Assembly (NCBI RefSeq): GCF_025421775.1
Contig: NZ_JAOEFX010000002.1
Coordinates: 372,001-436,000, forward strand
Source of the DNA: Paenarthrobacter aurescens
GTDB lineage: Bacteria; Actinomycetota; Actinomycetes; Actinomycetales; Micrococcaceae
Direction of reading: 5' to 3'
Length of the DNA: 64,000 nucleotides
The position numbers were made by a program, and so were the translations under genes. Under the pieces are notes generated by a model. That model saw only the letters and a list, made by a program, of their open reading frames with translations, was not told where the DNA came from and did not search any database. This document shows, piece by piece, positions 56,407-64,000 of the stretch (its first letter is position 1; every line of letters starts with the position of its first letter).

Positions 56407-57182
56407 GCTGCCTGGGTCCTGTCTGAAACGTCCCTGTCCGGGGCGTACAACGTGTCGAGATGTTCAGCCGTGACCTCTGTGGAGGGGAGGTCGAAGGTCA
56501 TGGAGCCCTGCAGCAGCCCGATGGACCGGTCGGCGTACCGCAGCGCGAGATCGGGTTGATGCAGGACCGCGGCCACTGCAAGCCCTTCGGAGTGGGCGAG
56601 TTCGCGCAGCAGAGCCATCACTTGCTCTGCGGCGTGCGGGTCCAGTGCGGAGACAGGCTCGTCGGCGAGTACGACGTCGGCGCGCTGGCACAGTGCCCGG
56701 GCTACGGCGACGCGTTGCTGCTGTCCGCCGGAAAGGCGGCCAACCCGGTCGAAGGCGCGATCGGCCAAGCCCACGCGGTCCAGGCAGTCGAGGGCCTCCT
56801 GCTGGACGTCGGCCGGGAACAAGAGCGGCGACAGCGAACGCACAGTGGGAATCCGGGCGAGGGCTCCGGCGCAAACATTGTCCAAGGCCGTGCGGCGGGG
56901 GACCAGGTGGATCTTCTGGAAGATCATGGCCATTCGCTGGCGTGCCTGCTGCAGCTCCCGGCCTTGCAGGGAGTCCAGCGCAGTTCCGTCGATGCTGATG
57001 CTGCCGGAATCCGGAGCGCTGATACCCATGACGCAGCGCAGGGTGGTGGACTTTCCTGAGCCATTGGCGCCCAGGAACGCGACGAGTTCGCCGGGGGCAA
57101 CGGAGAAGTCCACGCCTTGAAGGACAGTCCTGCCACTGAAGGACTTCCGCAAGCCTTGGACGGCGAGAAGGGGGTCAGGCAT
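56403..57182 (-). CDS. phnC: Phosphonate ABC transporter ATP-binding protein
   Basis: 259 residues from ATG at 57182, the base shared with the phnD stop (TAATG). Walker A GANGSGKST (~38), signature LSGGQQQRVA (~145), Walker B VVLADEPVSALDP (~165) and H-loop VLHQ. Energises phosphonate import. An upstream in-frame extension runs inside phnD and is not used. Confidence 0.92.
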   Translation of the reverse strand: MPDPLLAVQGLRKSFSGRTVLQGVDFSVAPGELVAFLGANGSGKSTTLRCVMGISAPDSGSISIDGTALDSLQGRELQQARQRMAMIFQKIHLVPRRTALDNVCAGALARIPTVRSLSPLLFPADVQQEALDCLDRVGLADRAFDRVGRLSGGQQQRVAVARALCQRADVVLADEPVSALDPHAAEQVMALLRELAHSEGLAVAAVLHQPDLALRYADRSIGLLQGSMTFDLPSTEVTAEHLDTLYAPDRDVSDRTQAA

Positions 57183-58096
57183 TACAGGTCCTTCTCGGTA
57201 AGGCCCATGGTCTCGGCGAGCTCGAACAGCGGCGTGTAGTTGTCCTTGGTGACCTCCAGCAGCGGGCCTGGAGGGGTGACGTCCAGGAACTCGCCCACCT
57301 TGGCCACGTCGGCGGGTTCCAGGCTGAGGAAAGCGTCCTTGACGGCTGCCTTGAACGCGGGGTCGGCGTCGCCGCGCACGGTGATGGGGTCGTTGGGGAT
57401 GGGGTCGGACGTCCACACTTGGCGGAAGTCGTCCCGCTTGAACGTGCCGGCAGCAATCGCAGTGGCGAGCGTCTGGGAGTTGATCTCTGCCGCATCCACC
57501 TTGCCGTTGGTCAGTGCCAGGAGTGCTTCGGGGTGGCCGCCGGTGTAGTCCATCTTGATGTCGGCGTCGGCGATTCCGGCTTCACGGAGGCCGAAGCGGG
57601 GCAGGACGTCGCCAGAGGTGGATCCGACGCTGCCCAGGGCGAGGGACTTACCCTTCAGATCCCCGATGGCCTGGATGGGGCTGTCCTTGGGAACCCAGAT
57701 CCCGGCCGTGTACGTGCTGAGTTCCTTCTCGGCAGTGCCAAAGGAAACCAGTGGTTCGGCGCCGGCCTTGGCGTCGGCGAACACGTACCCCAAGGGACCG
57801 AACTGGCCCAGGTCCAGTTTGCCGTTGCGCATGGCCAGGACCTCGGCAGCGTAATCCTCAACCACCTGGACGCTGACGGGGCATTCGAGCTTCTTGGAGA
57901 GGGCGGCCGCCAGGACATCGTAAGCGGGCTTCAGCTTGGCCGGGTCCTCGTAGGGCTCGATGCCGAACTTGATCTCCCCATTGGGGCAGGTAGCGGACGT
58001 TGCCTCAGGGGAAGACTGGGCCGAACCACCACAGGCAGTGAGCGCCAGAACGGTGGCTAGGGCTAGCGCGGAACCGGTGAAGAGCGTGGTTTTCAT
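57182..58096 (-). CDS. phnD: Phosphonate-binding lipoprotein
   Basis: 304 residues from ATG. Signal peptide with lipobox LTAC. The type-2 periplasmic binding fold is seen in IKFGIEPYEDPAKLKPAYDVL and SLALGSVGSTSGDVLP (~150, phosphonate/phosphate loop). First gene of the phnDCE operon. Anchored outside the membrane to bind substrate. Confidence 0.92.
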   Translation of the reverse strand: MKTTLFTGSALALATVLALTACGGSAQSSPEATSATCPNGEIKFGIEPYEDPAKLKPAYDVLAAALSKKLECPVSVQVVEDYAAEVLAMRNGKLDLGQFGPLGYVFADAKAGAEPLVSFGTAEKELSTYTAGIWVPKDSPIQAIGDLKGKSLALGSVGSTSGDVLPRFGLREAGIADADIKMDYTGGHPEALLALTNGKVDAAEINSQTLATAIAAGTFKRDDFRQVWTSDPIPNDPITVRGDADPAFKAAVKDAFLSLEPADVAKVGEFLDVTPPGPLLEVTKDNYTPLFELAETMGLTEKDL

Positions 58097-58151
58097 GGGA
58101 ATCCTTATGCGAAGGGGATGGGGAGAACGGGGATATTCAGTGCAAGGTGAG

Positions 58152-59369
58152 TCAGTACAGGCGTGATACGTTGCGGTGCGCCAGGCCGAAGGACAGGGTC
58201 ATGCCCACGCCGGAGGTCACCGACACCACCGTGACGCCGGGCTGGATCTCGCGGACAAGGATGGGGGCCACGTCCGAGGACGCGTAGATGCCCTGCCAGC
58301 GTTGGACGATCTCCAGTGGCTCGCCGATCCGGCCGGTGATTTCGGTGTTGAGTGTGGCGGTGACGCCTTCATCCAGGAACGGGTCCGCAGTGCGGTGGTA
58401 GTGGTGGGAGTCGCCCAGGATGATGGTGCCGTCGGGACGCTGGGTGAACATGACGTTGGCGCCGATGTCCAGCAGTTCAGGCTGGTTTTCCAACACCTCG
58501 GAACGGAGGGCAGCCGCAGCGGGCATGTCCGTGAACGCCGGGTACCGGAGCATGGAGGTTGCGGTCAGGACTGCAGGGGCGAACTCGACGCCCGATGGTT
58601 TCGCGGCCAAGGACATCTGCAGGGCGCACCGCTGGATCCGGTGTTCCGCGGCAAGGTCCGGGAAGAGGTAGTCCACGTCGTGGCCTACGCACACGAAGAC
58701 CTGCCGGGCCTGCAGCTCGCCCCGCGACGTTTGAACAGTCACGCCGTCACTGGACTGGCTGAAGCCCAGCGCGGCCGTGTTCCAGTGAAGTTCGACGCCG
58801 GGTTGCCGGCTCAGCCATTCGGCCAACTTTGCGACGGTGGTGCGGGGGTCGACGCGGAGGTCGTCCCGAAGGAAGGCGCCGCCAACGAGGCCGGGCCATG
58901 ATGCACCCGAAGTACCTACGTCGTCGTGCGTTTCTTCCCCAGCGGAAGCTGAGGCGCCCAGCCGTTCCCGGGTCCCGGCAGGGGAGAGCAGTTCAACCTG
59001 TCCCGGCTCGCGGACTGCAGAGAGTTCCCGCAGCACGTTCATCTCGGCGTCAGTGCGGGCCAGGACTACTGCACCCGCTTCAGAGGCCCAGAAGCCAGCC
59101 TGCTCGGCGAACTCAAGCCAGTACTTCCGGGAGGTCTGTGCGAGCTCGTACAGTTCGCCGGACTGGGCTGTAATGCAGCAGTGCCCAAAGTTGCGGACTG
59201 AGGCGCCGGCTGCGTGGTGGTCGCGTTCAATGATGGTGACGGTCAGGCCGTTGGCAACAGCGTGGGCGGCGTGCGCAAGGCCCACGATTCCTGCGCCGAC
59301 AATCACGATGTCGGTGGGCTGGCCCGGGGTGCTGTCGGCGGCTGAGGGGGGAGTGCTTGGGTTGTTCAC
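58152..59369 (-). CDS. TIGR03364-type FAD-dependent oxidoreductase of phosphonate clusters
   Basis: 405 residues from a GTG at 59369; a TTG at 59405 is an alternative. FAD-binding IVIVGAGIVGLAHAAHAV, ASVRNFGHCCITAQ after it, and C-terminal TSGVGMTLSFGLA are typical of the glycine-oxidase-like family often found beside PhnX-like hydrolases. Family knowledge suggests oxidation of an aminoalkylphosphonate to the aldehyde. It lies upstream of phnDCE on the same strand and divergent from gntR. Confidence 0.85.
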   Translation of the reverse strand: MNNPSTPPSAADSTPGQPTDIVIVGAGIVGLAHAAHAVANGLTVTIIERDHHAAGASVRNFGHCCITAQSGELYELAQTSRKYWLEFAEQAGFWASEAGAVVLARTDAEMNVLRELSAVREPGQVELLSPAGTRERLGASASAGEETHDDVGTSGASWPGLVGGAFLRDDLRVDPRTTVAKLAEWLSRQPGVELHWNTAALGFSQSSDGVTVQTSRGELQARQVFVCVGHDVDYLFPDLAAEHRIQRCALQMSLAAKPSGVEFAPAVLTATSMLRYPAFTDMPAAAALRSEVLENQPELLDIGANVMFTQRPDGTIILGDSHHYHRTADPFLDEGVTATLNTEITGRIGEPLEIVQRWQGIYASSDVAPILVREIQPGVTVVSVTSGVGMTLSFGLAHRNVSRLY

Positions 59370-59416
59370 ACCACTGACAATGGCGGGAGAATCCGGGGGA
59401 ATCAAGCCAAAATGGC

Positions 59417-59432
59417 ACTTGTATATACAAGT
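59417..59432. promoter_or_regulatory. Perfect 16-bp palindrome, probable GntR operator
   Basis: ACTTGTATATACAAGT is a perfect palindrome between the divergent oxidase and gntR genes, the TA-rich type bound by HutC/UTRA GntR proteins. A related, less regular ACTTGTATTATCAAC begins at 59516, directly before the gntR start. Both would let one regulator control both directions. Confidence 0.8.
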
Positions 59433-59532
59433 TAACCTGATTTTAACTTCTGTTCATTTGAGTTCATGCCAAGTTCATCTGGAGGCGCTCAAATCCGGAG
59501 TTAACAGCTCCCTGGACTTGTATTATCAACTT

Positions 59533-60300
59533 GTGAGCACACAGCAGAACGCACCCCTCCACGTCAGGCTGAGCGAAGAATTCATGCGCCGGATCACCGA
59601 CGGTGACTGGCCGCCTGGATTCCAACTGCCCAGCGAGGCGGAGCTGTGCCGCGAGTTCGGTACCTCCCGTGGCCCGATCCGCCAGGCGCTCGCGTTCCTG
59701 CGTTCGGAAGGTGCCGTCACGGGCGGCCGGGGGCGTCCTCCCATGGTTCGTTCGTCCGTTCCGTCCCAGTCGTTCTCCACGTTCAACTCTTTCACCGAGT
59801 GGGCCAGCGGGATCGGCAAGACGCCAGGACAGAGGACTTTGGAGGTGGCCCGTCGCGAAGCCAGCCCGGAAGCGGCGGATGCACTCGGCCTGATGCCCGG
59901 GACCACCGTGGTGGAGGTCCTCCGGGTCCGCTACCTGGATGAGTCCCCAGCCATGATCGAGCGCACCACGTTCATTCTGGACGTGGGCCGGAAGCTGTTC
60001 GACTTTGATACCGACTCCGGATCCATCTTCGCGTTCCTCAAGGAGCAAGGGGTGGACCTGCACAGCGCGCGGCACACCATCGACGCCGTTGCGGCCAGCG
60101 ACGAAGACGCCGAACTCCTGGAGCAACCCGAAGGCATTCCGCTGCTTCGCGAACGCCGCATCACCCGTTCCGGCGACGGCCAGCCCCTCGAATACTCCGA
60201 GGACCGCTACCTGCCGGCACTCACCAACTTCACCATCGACAACACGGTGGAACGCCGGGCCGCCCTGGTCCGCATCCACACTGAAGGAGCCACTCCATGA
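59533..60300 (+). CDS. GntR-family regulator, HutC/UTRA type
   Basis: 255 residues from GTG at 59533. N-terminal winged helix: LPSEAELCREFGTSRGPIRQALAFLRSEGAV (~35-65). The C-terminal UTRA ligand domain runs ~90-245. Likely represses the phosphonate locus until substrate appears. Stop overlaps the hydrolase start (ATGA). The frame is open far upstream, but that overlaps the divergent gene. Confidence 0.9.
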   Translation: MSTQQNAPLHVRLSEEFMRRITDGDWPPGFQLPSEAELCREFGTSRGPIRQALAFLRSEGAVTGGRGRPPMVRSSVPSQSFSTFNSFTEWASGIGKTPGQRTLEVARREASPEAADALGLMPGTTVVEVLRVRYLDESPAMIERTTFILDVGRKLFDFDTDSGSIFAFLKEQGVDLHSARHTIDAVAASDEDAELLEQPEGIPLLRERRITRSGDGQPLEYSEDRYLPALTNFTIDNTVERRAALVRIHTEGATP

Positions 60301-60968
60301 TCAAGCTTGTTGCCTGCGATATGGCCGGAACCACCATTGACGAACACGGCGACGTGTACGTTGCCCTGGCACGCTGCGTTGAGGAAACCGGCGTAGCCAC
60401 CACACCGGAGGCCGTCCAGGAATGGATGGGCGCGGACAAGGTGGAGGCCATCACGGCGCTCATCCAAGCTGGTGGCGGGACCGCTACGCCGGAAGTAGTG
60501 GCTGCCGCGTTCAAGCGCTTCAAGGAACTGCTCGTCGAGTTCTACGACGCCAACCCGCCTGTGGCGCTCGAAGGCGTGGAAGACGCGTTCCGCGAACTCC
60601 GCCGACAAGGCGTCAAAGTGGCGCTGACCACCGGCTTCTCGCGCGACGTCGCGGAGCCCCTGCTGGAGCGGCTGGGCTGGAGCACCGACGACGATAACCT
60701 GCTGGACGCCGTCGTATGTTCCGACGAAGTAGCCGCCGGCCGTCCGGCGCCGCACATGATTCACCGCGCCATGGAACTGACCGGGGTGCAGGATGTCCGG
60801 GCCGTGATCGCTGCCGGCGACACCGTGAACGACCTCGCCGCTGCCAATAACGCAGGCGTCACCGCCGTCGGCGTCTTGACGGGCAAGCTGGACCGCGAAG
60901 CCCTGGCCGCGCACCCGCACCACCACATCCTGGACGGTGTGAAGGACATCCCGGCGCTGCTCTCCTGA
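60297..60968 (+). CDS. PhnX-like phosphonatase-type HAD hydrolase (TIGR03351-like)
   Basis: 223 residues from ATG. HAD motif I is DMAGTT (Asp8), the DxAGT form of phosphonatases. The cap has MGADKVEAI, whose Lys aligns with the Schiff-base Lys of PhnX. AGRPAPHM carries the Arg typical of the clade, and AAGDTVNDL is motif IV. It would break the C-P bond of phosphonoacetaldehyde or a near relative. Co-translated with gntR. Confidence 0.88.
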   Translation: MIKLVACDMAGTTIDEHGDVYVALARCVEETGVATTPEAVQEWMGADKVEAITALIQAGGGTATPEVVAAAFKRFKELLVEFYDANPPVALEGVEDAFRELRRQGVKVALTTGFSRDVAEPLLERLGWSTDDDNLLDAVVCSDEVAAGRPAPHMIHRAMELTGVQDVRAVIAAGDTVNDLAAANNAGVTAVGVLTGKLDREALAAHPHHHILDGVKDIPALLS

Positions 60969-60991
60969 CACCCGGCGCTGCTCTCCTGACA
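60950..60991 (+). repeat. Perfect 21-bp tandem duplication across the stop codon
   Basis: Bases 60950-60970 are repeated exactly at 60971-60991. The unit includes the end of the hydrolase gene and its TGA, so the second copy lies outside the gene. It looks like a recent slippage event. Confidence 0.9.
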
Positions 60992-61048
60992 CCCGGGTTT
61001 GGCGCCCTCCGTTTGGCGGGTGGCGCCGGGCATGGAAGATTGGGACGG

Positions 61049-61489
61049 GTGAAATTCCTTCACCCGTCTCCCAAGTCCTCCGCCCGCGGCGTCACCATCC
61101 TGCGCGTGGTCTTCGGCGCGCTCATCATGGTCCACGGCATCCAGAAACTCATGGCCGGGCACGCTGCGTTCGCTGCGTCGGTTGCTGCCATGGGCGTTCA
61201 GAAGCCGGAAATCGTGGCGTGGCTGGTCATCGCCGGTGAGGTTGGGCTGGGCCTGCTCCTGGTTCTCGGTGCCCTGACCCGCGTGGCCGGGTTCCTTGCC
61301 GCGATCATGTTTGCTGGGATCTGGTTCGTGACGGAAGCTGGGAAGCCCTTGCTCACGGATAGGGCAGGCGTGACGGCCGAGCTCCTGATTATCTACGCAG
61401 CCATCTCGGTGGCGTTCGTGTTCCTCGGACCCGGTGCGTTGTCGCTGGACCGCAAGCTGGCCCGGCAGTCAGCGGGCCCGCGGCGCTAA
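61049..61489 (+). CDS. DoxX-family membrane protein
   Basis: 146 residues from GTG at 61049. Four hydrophobic segments: TILRVVFGALIMVHGIQKLM (first, with the HGxxKL motif), then ~60-80, ~85-105 and ~118-138. DoxX proteins are linked to redox balance in other actinobacteria. It follows the hydrolase gene by 80 bases. Confidence 0.88.
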   Translation: MKFLHPSPKSSARGVTILRVVFGALIMVHGIQKLMAGHAAFAASVAAMGVQKPEIVAWLVIAGEVGLGLLLVLGALTRVAGFLAAIMFAGIWFVTEAGKPLLTDRAGVTAELLIIYAAISVAFVFLGPGALSLDRKLARQSAGPRR

Positions 61490-61550
61490 GCCATCGCCGT
61501 TAACCCTCTTGGGTTAACTCACGACGGCGGCACTCACCACCGGTGGCGGG

Positions 61551-62621
61551 TCACCGCGCATCGTTCGGATACCGGATCCCCAGCTGGGAGCGGACGCCGT
61601 CAAAGAGGCGCATGACGTTGATGGAGTCTTCCAGCGGCATGACCGGGCTCTCGGTGAGGCCTTGCTGGATGCAGCGGGTCACTTCGCGGAGTTCATACGT
61701 GTAGCCGATGCCCACCACGTCAAAGTGCTCGTGCCGCGGCTCGTCCCAACCAATCCGGATCATCAATTCGCGTGGATTGTTGACGGAGCCCACGGTCTGC
61801 AGGAATCCGAGCCCCCCGGCCACGGTTGCGGTTCGGGGTCCGTGTGCCATTAAGGACGACGTCAGTTGGACCTGGGCGCCGCTGGAGTAGCCGAGGGTCA
61901 GGGCGTTTTGGGTGTCCACGCCGTCTTCGTTGAGCGTGCCGATCGCTGTGACGGACTGCGGGAAGCCCAGCGTTCCCAGCGCCCAGAGCAATGGATAGAC
62001 CGTGATGTCCAGGAGTGCGCCGCCGCCGTCGTTGAGTGCCCAGATACGGGCTGAGGGGTCATATGGCGCGGGGAAGCCGAGGTCTGCGCTGACCCACTGG
62101 ATCTGGCCGAGCTCCCCGGATGCAGCTATCTGGAAGGCCCGCTGCATGCTCGGCAGGAAGCGGCTCCACACCGCCTCCATGAAGAACACGTTCTGCTCCC
62201 GCGCCAGCTTCACCAGCCCGGCGGCTTCACGGGCGTTGATGGTCAGGGCCTTCTCGCACAGCACGTGCTTGCCGGCACGCAAGGCGGCAGCGGCGATCTG
62301 GAAGTGCTGGGCATGGGGCGTGGCCACGTAGACCACATCCACTGCCGGATCATCGAACAAACGCTGGTAGCCGGGCACGTCGCCGTCGTCCCCGTATGCC
62401 TTGGCGAAGCCAAGCGTGTGCGCGAAGGCGTCGGCGGCGGCCTGGGTCCGGGAACTCACGGCGTAAAGCTCCGCGTCTTCCAGCAGTGCCAGGTCCTGGG
62501 AAACGCTGTTGGCGATGTTGCCGGTGGAAACCACTCCCCATCGCAAGGGACGGCCTGTGGCCGACCTGGGATCCTGGTTGGTCTGGGTGGACAGCCATGG
62601 CACGGCGATAGGGAGCGTCAT
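61551..62621 (-). CDS. Gfo/Idh/MocA-family dehydrogenase
   Basis: 356 residues from ATG at 62621, preferred over ATG 62630 because GAGAGG is spaced properly only for the former. Rossmann start LRWGVVSTGNIANSVSQDL, then HVLCEKALTINAREA (EK(P/A) motif, ~117), then the C-terminal substrate domain. NAD(P)-dependent oxidation of a sugar or cyclitol; substrate unknown. Single gene, convergent with doxX. Confidence 0.9.
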   Translation of the reverse strand: MTLPIAVPWLSTQTNQDPRSATGRPLRWGVVSTGNIANSVSQDLALLEDAELYAVSSRTQAAADAFAHTLGFAKAYGDDGDVPGYQRLFDDPAVDVVYVATPHAQHFQIAAAALRAGKHVLCEKALTINAREAAGLVKLAREQNVFFMEAVWSRFLPSMQRAFQIAASGELGQIQWVSADLGFPAPYDPSARIWALNDGGGALLDITVYPLLWALGTLGFPQSVTAIGTLNEDGVDTQNALTLGYSSGAQVQLTSSLMAHGPRTATVAGGLGFLQTVGSVNNPRELMIRIGWDEPRHEHFDVVGIGYTYELREVTRCIQQGLTESPVMPLEDSINVMRLFDGVRSQLGIRYPNDAR

Positions 62622-62666
62622 GCCTGTCATCCTCTCATTCCGTCCGCGGTGACCGGAATATTGGCG

Positions 62667-63605
62667 CTAGCCGGACAACTGCAGTTGCTCCAGGTCAGCC
62701 AAGGTTCCCGTTGATTCGAACGTCAGCCTGACGTTGACGTTGTACGCGCCCGGCCTTCCAAGGTCCGGGATCCATATTTCCGCGACCCCGGCATCGTGGG
62801 CTGTTGTTGCCACGATCCTGTAAGCGAGATTTTCGGCCTTCCAACTCTCGGACACGTCCACGCCATCCAAGGACCACGTCAGGAGCATGGGGACATGGGC
62901 CAGTCCCTCAAGGTCCAGCTTCACTGCAACAGTCCACCCGAGCGGATCCTTTCCCTGGGTGCCGTCGATTGCCAGTACTTCCTCCAAGGCCTTGACCAGT
63001 TCCGCCGCCACCTGGGCTGGTGGAAGCAGTTCGCCGGCATCGTTCACGGTCACCGGCGGGAGGAGCGCGGGAAGGACGATGAGGGCTCCGGGAACATAGC
63101 CTTCCAACACTTTCTGTTCCTTCACCGCGGAGCGGTACTCCTCCGGCGGACGTGTAGTGATCTTGTTTGCCTTGGTGGGCGATCCAGTGGACGTGCCCTG
63201 GGTGGCGGATGTTGTCACGGGGGTTGTGGGAATGGTGGGGGTGATGGTTGCCGTGGATGTCGTCGGGGGAGGTGTGGTGGTGGGCGGAAGCGTGGTGGGA
63301 GTCGGCTTTTTGGTCCCGGCAGACGCGGCACGATGCACGGAATACGGCTCAAAGGCAGCTGCGGCGGCCGGGTTGAGGGTCAGGTCCTTGCCCAAGTCCG
63401 CCGGGGCGAACGCCGCAAGTGAGGTTTGCTTGATGATGGTGAGCGATTCGATGTCGGCAACATCTTCGGTATTGGGCGGAATGATCCGGTCCCACAGGGC
63501 GATGATGCTGATGAGGGCTGCGGCGATGGCTCCCGCGGTGATGATCCATGTCTTGCCGCGTCGATGCCAGGGAGTCTTTTTTCCTTTTTTCTTGTGTGCG
63601 GACAC
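62667..63605 (-). CDS. Membrane-anchored protein with Thr/Pro-rich linker
   Basis: 312 residues from GTG at 63605 with AGGAGG eight bases upstream; a GTG three codons earlier overlaps that site. A basic N-terminus (KKKGKK) precedes one hydrophobic segment (~20-38), then a ~100-residue region ending in a Thr/Pro-rich linker (~98-145), then a C-terminal beta-rich domain. Type II membrane topology, outer domain exposed. No family recognised. Confidence 0.65.
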   Translation of the reverse strand: MSAHKKKGKKTPWHRRGKTWIITAGAIAAALISIIALWDRIIPPNTEDVADIESLTIIKQTSLAAFAPADLGKDLTLNPAAAAAFEPYSVHRAASAGTKKPTPTTLPPTTTPPPTTSTATITPTIPTTPVTTSATQGTSTGSPTKANKITTRPPEEYRSAVKEQKVLEGYVPGALIVLPALLPPVTVNDAGELLPPAQVAAELVKALEEVLAIDGTQGKDPLGWTVAVKLDLEGLAHVPMLLTWSLDGVDVSESWKAENLAYRIVATTAHDAGVAEIWIPDLGRPGAYNVNVRLTFESTGTLADLEQLQLSG

Positions 63606-63807
63606 GGCCGCCACCTCCTGCCCCTGATCACAGATTGCTCCCGTGCCGGAACAGCGTCAACCCCGCGCCGCAGAGAATCATGAGCGACACTTCTGTGTCG
63701 TGTGCTGTCAAGTCACACGAATGTCCGGGCCGAAGATTTTCCTCGCCTAGGCTTAGGCCATCATCCCTCGCAGAGGTTCTGTGGGGAGTTACCGAAATGG
63801 AGCAGGG

Positions 63808-64000
63808 ATGGGTACTTTTCGGCGCGTCATTTTGCCGGTTGCCTGGTTGGTGGTTTTCGCGATTATCGCGGTGGCCTTGGTCAAGATCGCTTTCGTGGAT
63901 GGCCTTGAATCGTCCGCTTCCGAGCCGGCACCATTGGCCCAGGTGGATATCCCGGTGGTCCCCGCCACCCGCGCAACTGTCACCAACACCGTGCAGATCA
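63808..64000 (+). CDS. Membrane-anchored protein, N-terminal part only
   Basis: Open at the right edge; 64 residues seen from ATG at 63808 with GGAG upstream. A hydrophobic segment (LPVAWLVVFAIIAVALVKIAF) followed by PVVPATRATVTNTVQI is the start typical of efflux adaptor (HlyD/RND membrane-fusion) proteins, in which the first beta strands follow. The gap 63606-63807 shows no gene. Confidence 0.65.
   Translation, partial: MGTFRRVILPVAWLVVFAIIAVALVKIAFVDGLESSASEPAPLAQVDIPVVPATRATVTNTVQI

Overview
The window looks like a high-GC actinobacterial chromosome, most likely a Micrococcaceae member of the Arthrobacter/Paenarthrobacter type. This rests on inference from gene content (single-chain NADP isocitrate dehydrogenase, DUF6350 membrane protein beside purN, HspR-like regulator, PhnX-like phosphonate cluster), on frequent GTG/TTG starts and on strong hairpins between convergent genes. 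No marker that would fix the species is present.

Bases 1 to about 14,390 are an accessory island. It holds the end of a DUF3427 helicase, a tRNA 3'-half that looks like an attachment-site scar, a fused DNA methylase/specificity protein, a small serine recombinase, several membrane proteins, a DUF4145 protein, a DUF4917 (SIR2-fold-like) protein preceded by a candidate structured RNA, a Schlafen/AlbA_2 protein, a nuclease-like protein and two HNH-type proteins. It ends next to a broken piece of a flavin mono-oxygenase gene whose intact relative lies 3 kb away.

Bases 14,500 to 31,500 are mostly chromosomal: an APC permease, a RibD-like reductase and a flavin mono-oxygenase flanked by two related tiny membrane proteins, a cold-shock protein with a structured leader, a two-gene ABC transporter, a large MalT/LAL-type LuxR regulator, a second APC permease, a nucleotide-sugar dehydrogenase with a glycosyltransferase, and a secreted beta-propeller/FG-GAP protein. 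The LuxR gene is preceded by a phased array of CACCTAG heptamers. A second array in the same promoter-relative arrangement lies 4 kb away and points at a gene-less stretch that folds into two strong hairpins. This looks like a small regulon with an RNA or microprotein output and is the most novel signal in the window.

Bases 31,500 to about 37,950 are a second mobile element: a large serine integrase, a resolvase-type recombinase with five inverted/direct repeats upstream, tiny proteins, an HNH protein and a DGQHR (DndB-like) protein. Bases 38,000 to 41,800 hold a heat-shock set (HspR-like, Hsp20, J-domain protein) and two uncharacterised genes.

Bases 42,300 to 54,200 are core metabolism. purN and purH are separated by an opposite-strand MurNAc/amino-sugar cassette (MFS transporter, MurQ, BadF-type kinase). 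A secreted trypsin-like protease, a lipoprotein and isocitrate dehydrogenase follow. Bases 54,288 to 60,968 form a phosphonate-use locus: a sarcosine-oxidase-like enzyme, PhnE, PhnC, PhnD, a TIGR03364-type FAD oxidase, and a divergent GntR regulator with a PhnX-like hydrolase. The intergenic region of the divergent pair carries a perfect 16-bp palindrome. The window ends with a DoxX protein, a Gfo/Idh/MocA dehydrogenase, a Thr/Pro-rich membrane protein and the start of a membrane-anchored protein.
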